A DNA stretch of 64,000 nucleotides from Acidimicrobiales bacterium (GTDB lineage: Bacteria; Actinomycetota; Acidimicrobiia; Acidimicrobiales; JADJXE01). This document shows, in pieces, positions 33,821-41,892 of the stretch. Both the position numbers and the translations under genes were made by a program. The notes below the pieces were generated by a model. That model was given only the letters and a program-made list of their open reading frames with translations, ran no database searches and was not told the DNA's origin. Location: NCBI GenBank assembly GCA_016716005.1, contig JADJXE010000001.1, positions 881,001 to 945,000 on the forward strand. Direction: 5' to 3'. Every line of letters starts with the position of its first letter. Within the stretch, counting starts at the first letter, position 1.

Positions 33821-34462
33821 ATGCAGCAGCAAGGAGGCGGCACGCTCAGCGTCGGTGACGCGATCGGCTACGGCTGGCGGGCCTTCACGAAGTACCCGGG
33901 GCCGCTGATCCTGATCTCGGTGGTGGTCTGGGCCGTGAACGTGGTGTTCTCCGGGCTCGGTGCCGCCATGGGCGACGCCTGGGCGTTCCGGGCCGTGATC
34001 CAGATCGTCGGGTGGCTGATCACGATCCTGCTGTCGCTCGGTCTGATCCGCGTGGCGCTGAAGGTCACGCGGGGCGAGGAACCACAGGTGAGCGACCTGT
34101 TCATCACCGACAACTACGGCGTCTACCTCGTGACCTCGGTCATCTTCGGCATCGTGATGGCCGTCGGGTTGATGCTGTGCATCGTGCCGGGGATCATCTG
34201 GGGCATCATCTTCGGCTTCTACGGCTTCGCCATCGTCGACCGCAACGACGACCTCGGCGGATCGTTCAGCCGCTCGTCCGAGATCACCAAGGGCCAGCGC
34301 GGCACGCTGTTCGTGCTGGGCCTCGCGCTCATCGGCATCAACATCCTCGGCGCTCTGCTGTGCGGCCTCGGCCTGCTGGTGTCGTACCCGGTGACCCTGG
34401 TCGCCGGCGGCTACGCCTACCGGGTGCTGTCCGGCGAGCCGGTCGCCCCGGTGCCTGCCTGA
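33821..34462 (+). CDS. integral membrane protein, DUF975-like
   Basis: 213 residues with about five hydrophobic segments. It starts MQQQGGGTLSVGDAIGYGWRAF, then LILISVVVWAVNVVF, and has a central IVMAVGLMLCIVPGIIWGIIFGFYGFAIVDR block; CIVPGIIW followed by an amphipathic FAIVDRN segment is typical of bacterial DUF975/YciC-like proteins. GGAGG and GGAGGGG lie before ATG 33821. TACGGT at 33786-33791 may be its -10. The function is unknown. Confidence 0.7.
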   Translation: MQQQGGGTLSVGDAIGYGWRAFTKYPGPLILISVVVWAVNVVFSGLGAAMGDAWAFRAVIQIVGWLITILLSLGLIRVALKVTRGEEPQVSDLFITDNYGVYLVTSVIFGIVMAVGLMLCIVPGIIWGIIFGFYGFAIVDRNDDLGGSFSRSSEITKGQRGTLFVLGLALIGINILGALLCGLGLLVSYPVTLVAGGYAYRVLSGEPVAPVPA

Positions 34463-34486
34463 TCCACCCCGCTCCGAGCGTCACCG

Positions 34487-34516
34487 ACGTGGGTCGCCCG
34501 CAGGGGCGGCCCACGT
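34487..34516. terminator. 13-bp stem-loop between convergent genes
   Basis: ACGTGGGTCGCCC (34487-34499), loop GCAG, GGGCGGCCCACGT (34504-34516): 12 Watson-Crick pairs and one G-T. It lies between the ends of the genes at 34462 and 34576, so it may terminate both. There is no T run, as is usual in high-GC actinobacteria. Confidence 0.75.
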
Positions 34517-34575
34517 GCGCGTCCGGGCGGCGTCGGCGGCGCTCGAACAGGGGGTGACGGTGGGGGCGGCCTCGC

Positions 34576-35196
34576 TCATCCCTCCGTGAGGCAGCGGTCG
34601 AGGAAGCGGGCGAAGCCCTCCTCGTCGGCGGTGATCTGCAGGTGGCCGTCGACCCGTTGGATGTCGAGCGACGGGCAGAAGAAGCCGCCATCGGCCACGA
34701 AGAAGTGCGGCGAGCCGATCACCCCCCGCCGACGGCCCTCCTCGTGGTCGGCCAGCACCGCGGACAGGTCGGGCGGCTCGCCCGGCGCCGGCAGGCCGTG
34801 CGCCGCGGCCACGGCGGCCAGCACCGACGGGTCGGCCACGTCGCGGCCCTCCTCGAAGAGAGCGTGGCGCACGGCCAGGGCGACGCGCTCGCCCAGGACC
34901 AGGTCACGGGCGGCCGCGGTGGCCGTGAGGGCCATGGCGGGCAGCGACGTGGACGGGAACGCCGCCGGGTCGAACCCGGTGAACAGGTCCGGCACGAGCT
35001 GGGACCGCAGGTCGTCGACCTCTTCGGCGATGAACGCAGGGTCGAGCGGCCGACCGTTCACCAACTCGAGCGGCCAGGCCCGGACCCGCAGCACCACGTC
35101 CGAGCGCCCCAGCACGGCCCGCCGGGCCACGAACCGGCACAGCCCGACATGGGTGAACGGGCACCCCACGTCGGCGAACACCTCGACCACCGGCAT
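34576..35196 (-). CDS. DsbA-family / FrnE-HCCA isomerase-like thioredoxin-fold protein
   Basis: A 206-residue thioredoxin-fold protein with an inserted helical domain. The active-site loop is DVGCPFTHVG with a single Cys (CPFT), as in 2-hydroxychromene-2-carboxylate isomerase/DsbA-like cytoplasmic members. The cis-Pro loop is IGSPHFFV. It has no signal peptide, so it is cytoplasmic. ATG 35196 has both a GGAGG and an upstream TAGGGT. It could be an isomerase or a thiol transferase; the sequence does not settle it. Confidence 0.82.
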   Translation of the reverse strand: MPVVEVFADVGCPFTHVGLCRFVARRAVLGRSDVVLRVRAWPLELVNGRPLDPAFIAEEVDDLRSQLVPDLFTGFDPAAFPSTSLPAMALTATAAARDLVLGERVALAVRHALFEEGRDVADPSVLAAVAAAHGLPAPGEPPDLSAVLADHEEGRRRGVIGSPHFFVADGGFFCPSLDIQRVDGHLQITADEEGFARFLDRCLTEG

Positions 35197-35250
35197 CGGC
35201 CTCCGACCCTACCGCCCGCCCGCGTCTGGCTCCTCCCGGCGGTGAGCCCG

Positions 35251-35256
35251 TAGGCT
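35251..35256 (+). promoter_or_regulatory. -10 hexamer TAGGCT before the microprotein
   Basis: Seven-base spacer to GTG 35264; same hexamer and spacing as the PPOX and M3 genes. Confidence 0.55.
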
Positions 35257-35263
35257 CCGCGCC

Positions 35264-35371
35264 GTGGATTCCACGACCCTCGTCATCGTCGTCGCCGTCG
35301 TCGTCGCGCTGGTGATCCCGCTCGTGTGGTTCCTCATGCAGATGTTCGGCCCGGGCGAGGACCAGCAGTAG
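35264..35371 (+). CDS. 35-residue single-pass membrane microprotein
   Basis: GTG 35264 to TAG 35369-35371 encodes a protein starting MDSTTLVIVVAVVVALVIP and ending FGPGEDQQ: one TM helix with a short polar tail. It is supported by the promoter placed seven bases before the start and by the clean membrane-helix composition. The 3' end overlaps the opposite-strand gene by 38 bases. The function is unknown; such peptides often modulate membrane complexes. Confidence 0.55.
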   Translation: MDSTTLVIVVAVVVALVIPLVWFLMQMFGPGEDQQ

Positions 35372-35693
35372 CGCCTGGCCCCGCCCTGCGCCGCCGGCGC
35401 GACTCCCGCACGATCAGCGCCACGATCACCCCCATGCCGGCCAGGATGCCGGCGAGCAGGGCCAGCTGGGCCCAGCCGCCCCGGTCGAACGGCGTCTCGG
35501 GCTGCCTCCCCGAGTCCGGGCGCGGGATGATCTGCACCCCTCCGTCGGGAGGTGCAACCGTGCTCTCGGTCACCGTCGCCCCCGCGGGGGGCGGCTCCTG
35601 CGCCAGGGCCGGCCCCGCAGTGGCCGTGAGGGCCAGCAGCGCGACCACGGCGGCCATCAGTGCGGCGAGCGGGCGGTGGCGTCGGAAGGTCAC
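35334..35693 (-). CDS. small exported membrane-anchored protein
   Basis: 119 residues. A signal peptide (LAALMAAVVALLALTATAGPALAQ) with an AxA-type cleavage site is followed by an extracytoplasmic linker rich in Pro and Asp and a C-terminal TM helix (LALLAGILAGMGVIVALIV) with a basic stop-transfer RESRRRRR. GTG 35693 has TACCCT six bases upstream (35700-35705). It is divergent from the VOC gene. No family is recognised. Confidence 0.65.
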   Translation of the reverse strand: MTFRRHRPLAALMAAVVALLALTATAGPALAQEPPPAGATVTESTVAPPDGGVQIIPRPDSGRQPETPFDRGGWAQLALLAGILAGMGVIVALIVRESRRRRRAGPGATAGPRPGRTSA

Positions 35694-35699
35694 CGGGGC

Positions 35700-35705
35700 A
35701 GGGTA
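35700..35705 (-). promoter_or_regulatory. -10 hexamer TACCCT before the exported protein at 35693
   Basis: Six-base spacer to GTG 35693, opposing the VOC-gene promoter at 35719. Confidence 0.5.
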
Positions 35706-35718
35706 CGGCGGCCGTCGC

Positions 35719-35724
35719 TACGCT
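35719..35724 (+). promoter_or_regulatory. -10 hexamer TACGCT before the VOC gene
   Basis: Eight-base spacer to GTG 35733; a start at ATG 35739 would leave 14 bases. Confidence 0.45.
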
Positions 35725-35732
35725 GCCCAGCC

Positions 35733-36176
35733 GTGCGCATGACCGCTCCGCTCGAGGTGGGCCTCTGCGTGGCCGACCTCGACCACCTGGCCCGCTTCTA
35801 CGTCGAGGGGGTCGGCTGCACCGAGGTGTACCGGGCGGTGATCCCCCCCGCGCTGAGCGGGCCGGCGGGGCTCGGTCTCGACGGCGTGGAGGTCTCGTGG
35901 CTGGAGACGCCGTGGGGCGAGCGCCTGAAGCTGCTCTCCCCCCAGGAGCCAGCCCAGCCGCCCACCCGGCGCTCGCACCTGGCCAGCGTGCGGGGCTGGG
36001 CCTACCTCACGTTCTTCGTGGACGACCTCGAGGGCACGTGCCGGCGCATGGTCGAGGCCGGCGCCACGGTGCTGTCGGCCAGCAACCCGGTCGACGCCGG
36101 CCCCGCCGGGCGCATCGTGTTCCTGGCCGACCCGGAGGGCAACGGACTGGAGCTGGTGGAGCGCCCCGAGACCTGA
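35733..36176 (+). CDS. VOC superfamily (glyoxalase/dioxygenase-like) protein
   Basis: A 147-residue protein with two beta-alpha-beta-beta-beta modules: EVGLCVADLDHLARFYVEGVG at the start and AYLTFFVDDLEGTCRRMVEAG in the second half, ending VFLADPEGNGLELVE, the usual VOC closing strand with a metal-ligand Glu. The family holds glyoxalases, extradiol dioxygenases and isomerases; the substrate is not evident. Start GTG 35733 or ATG 35739 differs by two residues. Confidence 0.85.
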   Translation: MRMTAPLEVGLCVADLDHLARFYVEGVGCTEVYRAVIPPALSGPAGLGLDGVEVSWLETPWGERLKLLSPQEPAQPPTRRSHLASVRGWAYLTFFVDDLEGTCRRMVEAGATVLSASNPVDAGPAGRIVFLADPEGNGLELVERPET

Positions 36177-36199
36177 CCGGCCCGAGACCTGACCGGCCC
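36168..36199. repeat. 16-bp perfect tandem duplication across a stop codon
   Basis: GAGACCTGACCGGCCC occurs twice in a row (36168-36183, 36184-36199). The first copy contains the VOC gene's last codons and TGA, so a slippage event copied the gene end into the spacer. The protein is unaffected. Confidence 0.8.
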
Positions 36200-36208
36200 G
36201 GCCGTCCG

Positions 36209-36257
36209 GTTCTGTGTGGACGTATCCGGATGGGATGCGGGTTCGTCCACACAGAAC
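36209..36257. repeat. 49-bp palindromic element, divergent copy
   Basis: Perfect 14-bp arms GTTCTGTGTGGACG (36209-36222) and CGTCCACACAGAAC (36244-36257). On the other strand the core reads CGAACCCGCAT, close to CGAACAGCCCGCAA of copies 1 and 2. The stem bases differ from those copies but in matched pairs. It lies between convergent gene ends (36176 and 36293). Confidence 0.75.
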
Positions 36258-36292
36258 GGTCACGCACCGGCTCGCCGGCGCCGGACAGGCGC

Positions 36293-37375
36293 TCAGCTCA
36301 CCCCGTGCGCGGCGGGGTGGGCGTCGAAGAAGTCGAGCATCAGCTCGGTGGCGCTGATCTGGTCGGTGACGGGGCCCAGCCACGGCACCTCGAAGGAGCC
36401 GGGCCAGGTGTGCCCGCCGCCCTCCACCGCGTACCAGGCCACCTCGGTGCCGGCCGGGCAGTCGAACCGCAGCAGCTGCACCTGCCGCGCCACCTGCACC
36501 GGGGCCGGGGTGGGCTCGCACCCGTCGAGTGCCGCCCACGCGGCCATGGAGTCGGCCACGGCCGGGAACTGCACGCCGGCGGCGGCCACCGCCGCATCGC
36601 CACCCACCGGGCCACCCCCGTAGGGCGTGGTGGTGTCGGCGGTGCCGTGGAACGCGAGCACCGGGACCGGCCCCGCGCAGCCCACCGGCGGGATCACACC
36701 GGCCACGGGGGCGATGGCCGCGATCCGGTCGCCGAGCACGCACGCCAGCCGAGACGACACGACCGCACCGTTGGAGATGCCCGTCGAGTACACGCGGTCG
36801 AGGTCGATGCAGAGTCGGCCAGCGAGCTCGTCGAGCAGGTCGGCCGCGAAGCGCAGGTCGTCGGGCGAACCCGGCGACGGCGATCCGAGCACGTTCCACC
36901 GAGCCGGGGTGCCGAGGCCGTCGGGCGTCGCCACCACGAAGCCGCGCGCCGGCCCGGCCACACCGAGGCCGGTGTAGAGCACCTCCTCGACGGCGTTCGA
37001 CCCGAAGCCGTGCCAGCTGAGCACGAGCGGGGCCGGTGCGCCGGAAGGCGTCGACACGTTGAGCAGGTAGGAGCGCTCCAGCCCACCCGACTGCACGGTG
37101 TGGCGCCCGTCGGCCAAGGGCTGCGGGTTCGAGCACCCCGGCGACGGCGCGGCGGCCCTGGCGGCAGGTGTGGTCGACGTGGTGCTCGACGTCGTCGACC
37201 TGGTGCTCGACTCGGGGGCGGCCGTCGACGCCGGCACCGTGGACCCCGTCCGGCCCGACGTCGGCGCGGCCCCGCTGCCGCCGTCTCCCCCGCTGCAGGC
37301 CGCGAGCAGCACGGCCAGCACCACCAGCGCGGGCGCAGCGATCCGCGCCCGCGCGCCACCGCGGCGGGCGCTCAT
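36293..37375 (-). CDS. PHB depolymerase / feruloyl-esterase-like lipoprotein
   Basis: 360 residues. The lipobox is LLAACSGG near residue 26, followed by a Ser/Thr-rich linker. The alpha/beta-hydrolase domain starts GGLERSYLLNVSTP, the oxyanion segment is LVLSWHGFGSN, the nucleophile GISNGAVV, the acid HGTADTTTPY and the His GGGHTWPG. This is the LpqC/PHB-depolymerase esterase group, exported and lipid-anchored. ATG 37375 overlaps the MFS stop as ATGA, so the esterase is translated with the exporter. Confidence 0.88.
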   Translation of the reverse strand: MSARRGGARARIAAPALVVLAVLLAACSGGDGGSGAAPTSGRTGSTVPASTAAPESSTRSTTSSTTSTTPAARAAAPSPGCSNPQPLADGRHTVQSGGLERSYLLNVSTPSGAPAPLVLSWHGFGSNAVEEVLYTGLGVAGPARGFVVATPDGLGTPARWNVLGSPSPGSPDDLRFAADLLDELAGRLCIDLDRVYSTGISNGAVVSSRLACVLGDRIAAIAPVAGVIPPVGCAGPVPVLAFHGTADTTTPYGGGPVGGDAAVAAAGVQFPAVADSMAAWAALDGCEPTPAPVQVARQVQLLRFDCPAGTEVAWYAVEGGGHTWPGSFEVPWLGPVTDQISATELMLDFFDAHPAAHGVS

Positions 37376-38556
37376 CGCTGGCCCGGTGCCCGGAGGCGGG
37401 CGACGGCCACCCCCAACCCGAGCGTGGTCACGCCAGCGAGGACGAACACCACCTCGGGGCCGGTCACGCCGTAGAGGGGTGCGGCGACGAGGGCGGCGAG
37501 GCCGGCCCCGGCCAGGCCGACCGCGCCGGCGAGCCCCTGCCCGGCGGCCACCCGATCGGATGGCGCAGCCCGGGCCATGGCCGACTGCATCGCCGGCACC
37601 GCAGCGGCCTGAACCGCCCCCTCCAAGATCGACACCGCCATGATGAGCCAGGGCGACCGGAGCAGGCCGTAGAGCACGATCAAGGGGGCGATCAGCAGGA
37701 TCACGCGCACGGCCACGCTCACCGGCCCGAACCGGTCGGCCAGGCGCCCTCCCGCCGGCGCCAGCAGCACGTAGGGGACGCCGTAGAGGGCCAGGCTGGC
37801 CCCGATGAACAGGGTGCTCGCCCCGCGGTCGTCCAGGTAGCGGGCCCAGAGGGCGTCGTACACCCCGACCGGGAGGGTCAGGGCCAGCGCGATCAGCGCC
37901 GCGACCACCACGGTCCGGAGGCGTAGCAGCTCGAAGACCGCGAGCGGGCCCGCCGACGAGCCCTCGCCGATCACGCCGGTGTCGAGGGGGAGCACCAGCA
38001 GGGCGACGAGCGCGACGGCCACCGCGACGCCGAGGGCCACGAAGGGCGCGTCGAGCCCGATCCGGTCAGCCAACACCGCACCGACCAGCGGCCCGAGCAG
38101 GAACCCGCCCAGCTCGGCCGCTGACAGGCGACCCAGGTTCCGCCCCACGTTGTCGGGGTCGGCCCGGATCACCACCGAGCGGGCGGCCGGCAGGAAGCAG
38201 CCGAGCGCCAGGCCCTCGAGGGCCCGGGCGGCCACGAAGTGCCACAGCTCGGTGCCCACCACGAACCAGGCCAGCCCGCCGAGCGTGAGGACGAGCCCGA
38301 CGATGAGGAGCAGCCGGGCCCGACCGCGGTCGGCCTGCGGCGCGACCATGATCTGGGCCACGAGGCCGGCCAGGAAGGACACCCCCGAGAGCAGGCCGAG
38401 CCCCCACGTGGGCAGCCCGAAGGCGTCCTGCAGGTCGGCGAGCAGCGGGAACACGACGCCGTTGCCCGCCGAGAGCACGATCGTGGCGCCCACCAGGAGC
38501 ACCGTCGCCGAGCGGGTGAGGCCGCGGGCCGTGGTGGGACGGGAGCGCACGGCCAT
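37372..38556 (-). CDS. major facilitator superfamily transporter
   Basis: 394 residues and about 12 TM helices. It has the loop 2-3 MFS motif region APQADRGRARLLL, a helix-5 motif GRNLGRLSAAELGGFLLGPLVGAVL like antibiotic/H+ antiporters, and the second-half repeat GGRLADRFGPVSV. ATG 38556 sits six bases after TACGGT (38563-38568). The longer upstream reading is not supported. It is probably a drug or metabolite efflux pump, expressed with the downstream esterase lipoprotein. Confidence 0.88.
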   Translation of the reverse strand: MAVRSRPTTARGLTRSATVLLVGATIVLSAGNGVVFPLLADLQDAFGLPTWGLGLLSGVSFLAGLVAQIMVAPQADRGRARLLLIVGLVLTLGGLAWFVVGTELWHFVAARALEGLALGCFLPAARSVVIRADPDNVGRNLGRLSAAELGGFLLGPLVGAVLADRIGLDAPFVALGVAVAVALVALLVLPLDTGVIGEGSSAGPLAVFELLRLRTVVVAALIALALTLPVGVYDALWARYLDDRGASTLFIGASLALYGVPYVLLAPAGGRLADRFGPVSVAVRVILLIAPLIVLYGLLRSPWLIMAVSILEGAVQAAAVPAMQSAMARAAPSDRVAAGQGLAGAVGLAGAGLAALVAAPLYGVTGPEVVFVLAGVTTLGLGVAVARLRAPGQR

Positions 38557-38562
38557 GCCCGA

Positions 38563-38568
38563 ACCGTA
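38563..38568 (-). promoter_or_regulatory. -10 hexamer TACGGT before the MFS gene
   Basis: Six-base spacer to ATG 38556. Confidence 0.55.
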
Positions 38569-38663
38569 TCGCCACCGCTGGGGCGCCCTCCCCCCCGTTT
38601 CCCGCACAGGCCGGCGCCCGACGGGGCAGACTGCCGGGACGCTCGCACCGCCCGGAGGGATCC

Positions 38664-39917
38664 ATGCCGAACGCACCGACCACGTCGCTCACCGTCGAGG
38701 AGATCAACCTCTCCTCACCCGAGTTCTGGCTGCTCCCCCACGACGAGCGCGATGCGGCTTTCGCCAAGCTGCGGACCGAGCGGCCCGTCGCGTTCTTCCC
38801 CGAGCTCGGCTTCGAGGACATCCCGCCCGGACCCGGCTACTGGGCGCTCACCCGGCACGACGACATCTGGCACGTGAGCCGCAACCCGCAGCTGTTCTGC
38901 TCCGGCCGGGGCACGAACATCGGCGACATGCCCACCGAGCTCAACGAGTTCTTCGGTTCGATGATCAACATGGACGACCCCAAGCACGCCCGACTGCGCC
39001 GCCTCGTCCAGCGGGGCTTCACCCCCCGGCACATCGAGCAGATCGAGCTGGACCTCCGGCGGCGCGCCCAGGCGATCGTCGCCGGCATCGCCGACCGCGG
39101 CGAGTGCGACTTCGTGAGCGAGATCGCCGCGGCGCTGCCCCTCCAGGTGATCTGCGACATGATGGGCATCCCGGCCGCCCACTACCAGCGGATCTTCGAG
39201 CTGACGAACCTGATCCTCGGCGTGGGCGACCCCGAGTACGTCACCTCGCTGCAGGAGCTGATGGCCGCCGGCCTGGAGCTGTTCCAGTACGCGCAGGAGC
39301 TGGGCCGGGACCGCCTGGCCGACCCCACCGACGACATCACCTCGGCGCTGATGCACGCCGACGTCGACGGCGACCGGCTCACCGCCCAGGAGTTCGGCTC
39401 GTTCTTCATCCTCCTGGTGGTGGCAGGCAACGAGACCACGCGCAACGCCATCAGCCACGGCATGAAGGCGCTCACCGACCACCCCGACCAGCGCCAGGTC
39501 CTGGTGGACGACTTCGAAAGTGTGATCCCCACCGCGGTCGAGGAGATCGTCCGCTGGGCGACACCGGTGATCCACTTCCGGCGCACGGCCACGGCCGACA
39601 CCGAGATCGGCGGCGTGCCGATCAAGGAGGGCGACAAGGTCGTGATGTTCTACAACTCGGCCAACCGCGACGAGGCCGCGTTCCCCGACCCCTTCCGCTT
39701 CGACGTGCGGCGCACGCCCAACGAGCAGACGGGCTTCGGCGCCGGCGGGCCGCACTTCTGCCTCGGGGCGAACCTGGCCCGGCGGGAGATCACCGTGATG
39801 TTCGACGAGCTGCTGCACGGCCTGCCCGACATCGCCGTCACCTCCGAGCCCGACTACCTGCAGTCGGCTTTCATCCACGGCATCAAGCGCATGCGCGCGT
39901 CGTGGACACCCCGCTGA
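38664..39917 (+). CDS. cytochrome P450 (CYP125/CYP142-like group)
   Basis: 417 residues. The I-helix is VVAGNETTRNAISHGM, the ExxR is in VEEIVRWATPVIHFRR, and the haem loop is FGAGGPHFCLGANLARRE. The AGNETTRN I-helix and WATPVIHFRRTA match actinobacterial P450s acting on steroids or branched terpenoids (CYP125/124/142 clan); substrate assignment is inference. ATG 38664 follows GGAGGGATCC. It stands alone, with no ferredoxin gene adjacent. Confidence 0.92.
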   Translation: MPNAPTTSLTVEEINLSSPEFWLLPHDERDAAFAKLRTERPVAFFPELGFEDIPPGPGYWALTRHDDIWHVSRNPQLFCSGRGTNIGDMPTELNEFFGSMINMDDPKHARLRRLVQRGFTPRHIEQIELDLRRRAQAIVAGIADRGECDFVSEIAAALPLQVICDMMGIPAAHYQRIFELTNLILGVGDPEYVTSLQELMAAGLELFQYAQELGRDRLADPTDDITSALMHADVDGDRLTAQEFGSFFILLVVAGNETTRNAISHGMKALTDHPDQRQVLVDDFESVIPTAVEEIVRWATPVIHFRRTATADTEIGGVPIKEGDKVVMFYNSANRDEAAFPDPFRFDVRRTPNEQTGFGAGGPHFCLGANLARREITVMFDELLHGLPDIAVTSEPDYLQSAFIHGIKRMRASWTPR

Positions 39918-39964
39918 CGGGCTGCGGGGCGCGCTCGGCGCACGGCCTTCCCGGCGACGGCTCC

Positions 39965-39970
39965 TACAGT
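39965..39970 (+). promoter_or_regulatory. -10 hexamer TACAGT before the DUF4097 gene
   Basis: Six-base spacer to ATG 39977. Confidence 0.5.
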
Positions 39971-39976
39971 GGGCGC

Positions 39977-40666
39977 ATGGCGTCAGGGGGGCCGCCGATC
40001 CACATCGCGATCCACATCGCGAGCCGCAGCGCGGCCGTGTCGGTCGTGGCCGAGGACGGCGCCGCGCTGGCCGTCACGGGCGGGCGGGTCCACACCCTCC
40101 CCGACGGCACCGTTGTGGTCGACGCCGAGCGGGGCTCCCGCACCATCGAGGTGCGCTGCCCGCCCCTCACGCGGCTCTCCATCGGCACCGCCTCGGGTCG
40201 GGTCGAGCTGAAGGGAGCCCTGGGCGACGTTCGCGTCACCACGTTCAGCGGCCGCGTCGACGTGGAGCAGGCGGAGCACCTCGAGGTGCGGTCGAGGTCG
40301 GGGTCCGTCCACGTGGGGTGGTGCCGCGACGAGTGCCGGGTGGTCGCCAAGAGCGCCAAGGTGACGATCGACCGGGCCGCCCGGGCGCACGTGGCATCGG
40401 TGTCGGGCCGGGTCGAGGCCACCGAGGTGCAGCAGGCCGATGTGCGCACGGTGAGCGGCCGGGTCGCCCTGGAGCCGGCAGTCGGGGCCCACGTGAACGT
40501 GCACAGCCTCTCCGGCACCGTCGAGGTGGCCGTCCCCGCCGGCTGCCGACCGGCCACGCGGCTGCACTCGCTCAGCGGCCGCATCTCCTGCGACCTCCCC
40601 GCCGGCTCCGATGGCGTCGTCGACGTGCGGACCGGGAGCGGGCGGATCCAGATCACGAACCGGTGA
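39977..40666 (+). CDS. DUF4097-like beta-solenoid protein
   Basis: A 229-residue right-handed beta-repeat protein with the repeating unit TxSGRV: TASGRVELKG, TFSGRVDVEQ, SRSGSVHVG, SVSGRVEATEV, TVSGRVALEP, SLSGTVEVAV, SLSGRISCDL, TGSGRIQITN. Eight turns can be counted. DUF4097 proteins are putative adhesin or scaffold domains; here there is no signal peptide, so it is cytoplasmic. It is coupled to a nucleotide cyclase gene by a GTGA overlap, which suggests one functional unit. Confidence 0.82.
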   Translation: MASGGPPIHIAIHIASRSAAVSVVAEDGAALAVTGGRVHTLPDGTVVVDAERGSRTIEVRCPPLTRLSIGTASGRVELKGALGDVRVTTFSGRVDVEQAEHLEVRSRSGSVHVGWCRDECRVVAKSAKVTIDRAARAHVASVSGRVEATEVQQADVRTVSGRVALEPAVGAHVNVHSLSGTVEVAVPAGCRPATRLHSLSGRISCDLPAGSDGVVDVRTGSGRIQITNR

Positions 40667-41181
40667 GCACGACGGCGACGCCCACCACCGGTGCCATCGT
40701 GTTCACCGACATCGTCGGGTTCACGGAGCTCACGAACGTGGAGGGCGACGACGTGGCCCTCCACCTGCTCGACCGCCAGGACGACCTGGTGCGCCGCGCG
40801 CTCCCCCAGTCGGGCAGGGTGATGAAGGAGCTGGGCGACGGCCTGCTCCTGTGGTTCGACGACCCGACGGCCGCGGTCGAGACGTGCCTCGCGCTGCAGC
40901 TCCGGTTCGAGGAGGAGTCGGCCGATGGCGTACCCCTGTGGGTGCGCATCGGGATGCACTGGGGGCGCCCCCGCCGCCGGGGCGACGACATCATCGGTCG
41001 CGACGTCAACCTGGCGGCTCGCATCGCCGACCTGGCGGGGCCGGGCGAGGTCCTCTGCTCCGAGGCGACCGTGGTGGCTGCCGGCGAGGTGCCCGGCGTC
41101 CGCTACCACCCCCTCGGCCCGGTGGTGGTGAAGGGCTTCGACGAGCCCGTCCCCCTGGTGCGCGCCGTGGCCGAGGGCTGA
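40663..41181 (+). CDS. class III adenylate/guanylate cyclase catalytic-domain protein
   Basis: A 172-residue stand-alone cyclase homology domain. Metal-binding Asp is present in FTDIVGFTEL and in LGDGLLLWFDD, the substrate Lys region is VMKELGDG, and the transition-state Asn/Arg are in NLAARIADLAGPGEV. All key catalytic positions appear present, so it can act as a homodimer making cAMP or cGMP. GTG 40663 overlaps the DUF4097 stop. The domain is slightly shorter than usual (about 180-190) but complete at the motif level. Confidence 0.87.
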   Translation: MSTTATPTTGAIVFTDIVGFTELTNVEGDDVALHLLDRQDDLVRRALPQSGRVMKELGDGLLLWFDDPTAAVETCLALQLRFEEESADGVPLWVRIGMHWGRPRRRGDDIIGRDVNLAARIADLAGPGEVLCSEATVVAAGEVPGVRYHPLGPVVVKGFDEPVPLVRAVAEG

Positions 41182-41205
41182 CCGGGCCGCGCTGGCCGGG
41201 CGGCG

Positions 41206-41889
41206 CTAGCCGGGCGGCGCGCCCCGCCTGCGCACGCGGGCCTCGGCCCGCTCCTTGATGCCGAGCAGCATCCTGCGCTCCATGACGAAGTGCACGGGCT
41301 CCAGGGCGTACTGGTTGCCCAGCCGCCCGGCCACCGTGGGGAGGTAGTCGGACCGCCACCGCACCACCAGCCGGCAGCGATCGTCGTCGATCGGTTCGAG
41401 GACGAACGCCCACGACGGATAGGCCAGGCCCCTGGCCATGAGCTCGCCCGGGTCGTCGTCGCTCCGGGCCCCGAGCACCAGCGCTCGCCCCGGCTGCACG
41501 CACACGACCTCGAAGGCCAGGTCGACCGGGTAGCCCTCCCGCACCAGGCGGAACGAGTCGCCCTCGTCCACGTCCTGCCACTCGGGCACGATCCGGTCGG
41601 CGTTGTGGAGCCCGCAGCCGATCAGGTTCTCGAGCCACTCGTAGCTGTAGAGGCCGCCCTTCTCCTGGCCCATCTGGGCCAGCCACGGCCACACGTCGGC
41701 CGCCGGGGCCTCGATGGTGACGGCACGGGTGGAGCGCACCCGGGCGCGCAGCACCAGCTCGTCGCCCGGGTAGGTGGCGGCCCGCTCCTCGCTGGTGGCG
41801 CCCCATCGGAGGAACCAGGGCCGGACCACCGCCGCGTAGCCGGCAGCGGCAGCGCCGAGACCCAGCACGGCCAGACAGCAGCGGCGCAC
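41206..41889 (-). CDS. SRPBCC/START-like ligand-binding protein with N-terminal helix
   Basis: 227 residues. A short N-terminal hydrophobic segment (CCLAVLGLGAAAAGYAAVV) is followed by a helix-grip domain beginning TRAVTIEAPAADVWPWLAQMG, the standard start of polyketide-cyclase/SRPBCC proteins. The block GGLYSYEWLENLIGCGLHNAD is shared by a family of actinobacterial membrane-linked members. GTG 41889 is used; the gene starts four bases after the YccF stop, so the two form an operon. The ligand is unknown. Confidence 0.72.
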   Translation of the reverse strand: MRRCCLAVLGLGAAAAGYAAVVRPWFLRWGATSEERAATYPGDELVLRARVRSTRAVTIEAPAADVWPWLAQMGQEKGGLYSYEWLENLIGCGLHNADRIVPEWQDVDEGDSFRLVREGYPVDLAFEVVCVQPGRALVLGARSDDDPGELMARGLAYPSWAFVLEPIDDDRCRLVVRWRSDYLPTVAGRLGNQYALEPVHFVMERRMLLGIKERAEARVRRRGAPPG

Positions 41890-41892
41890 GGC

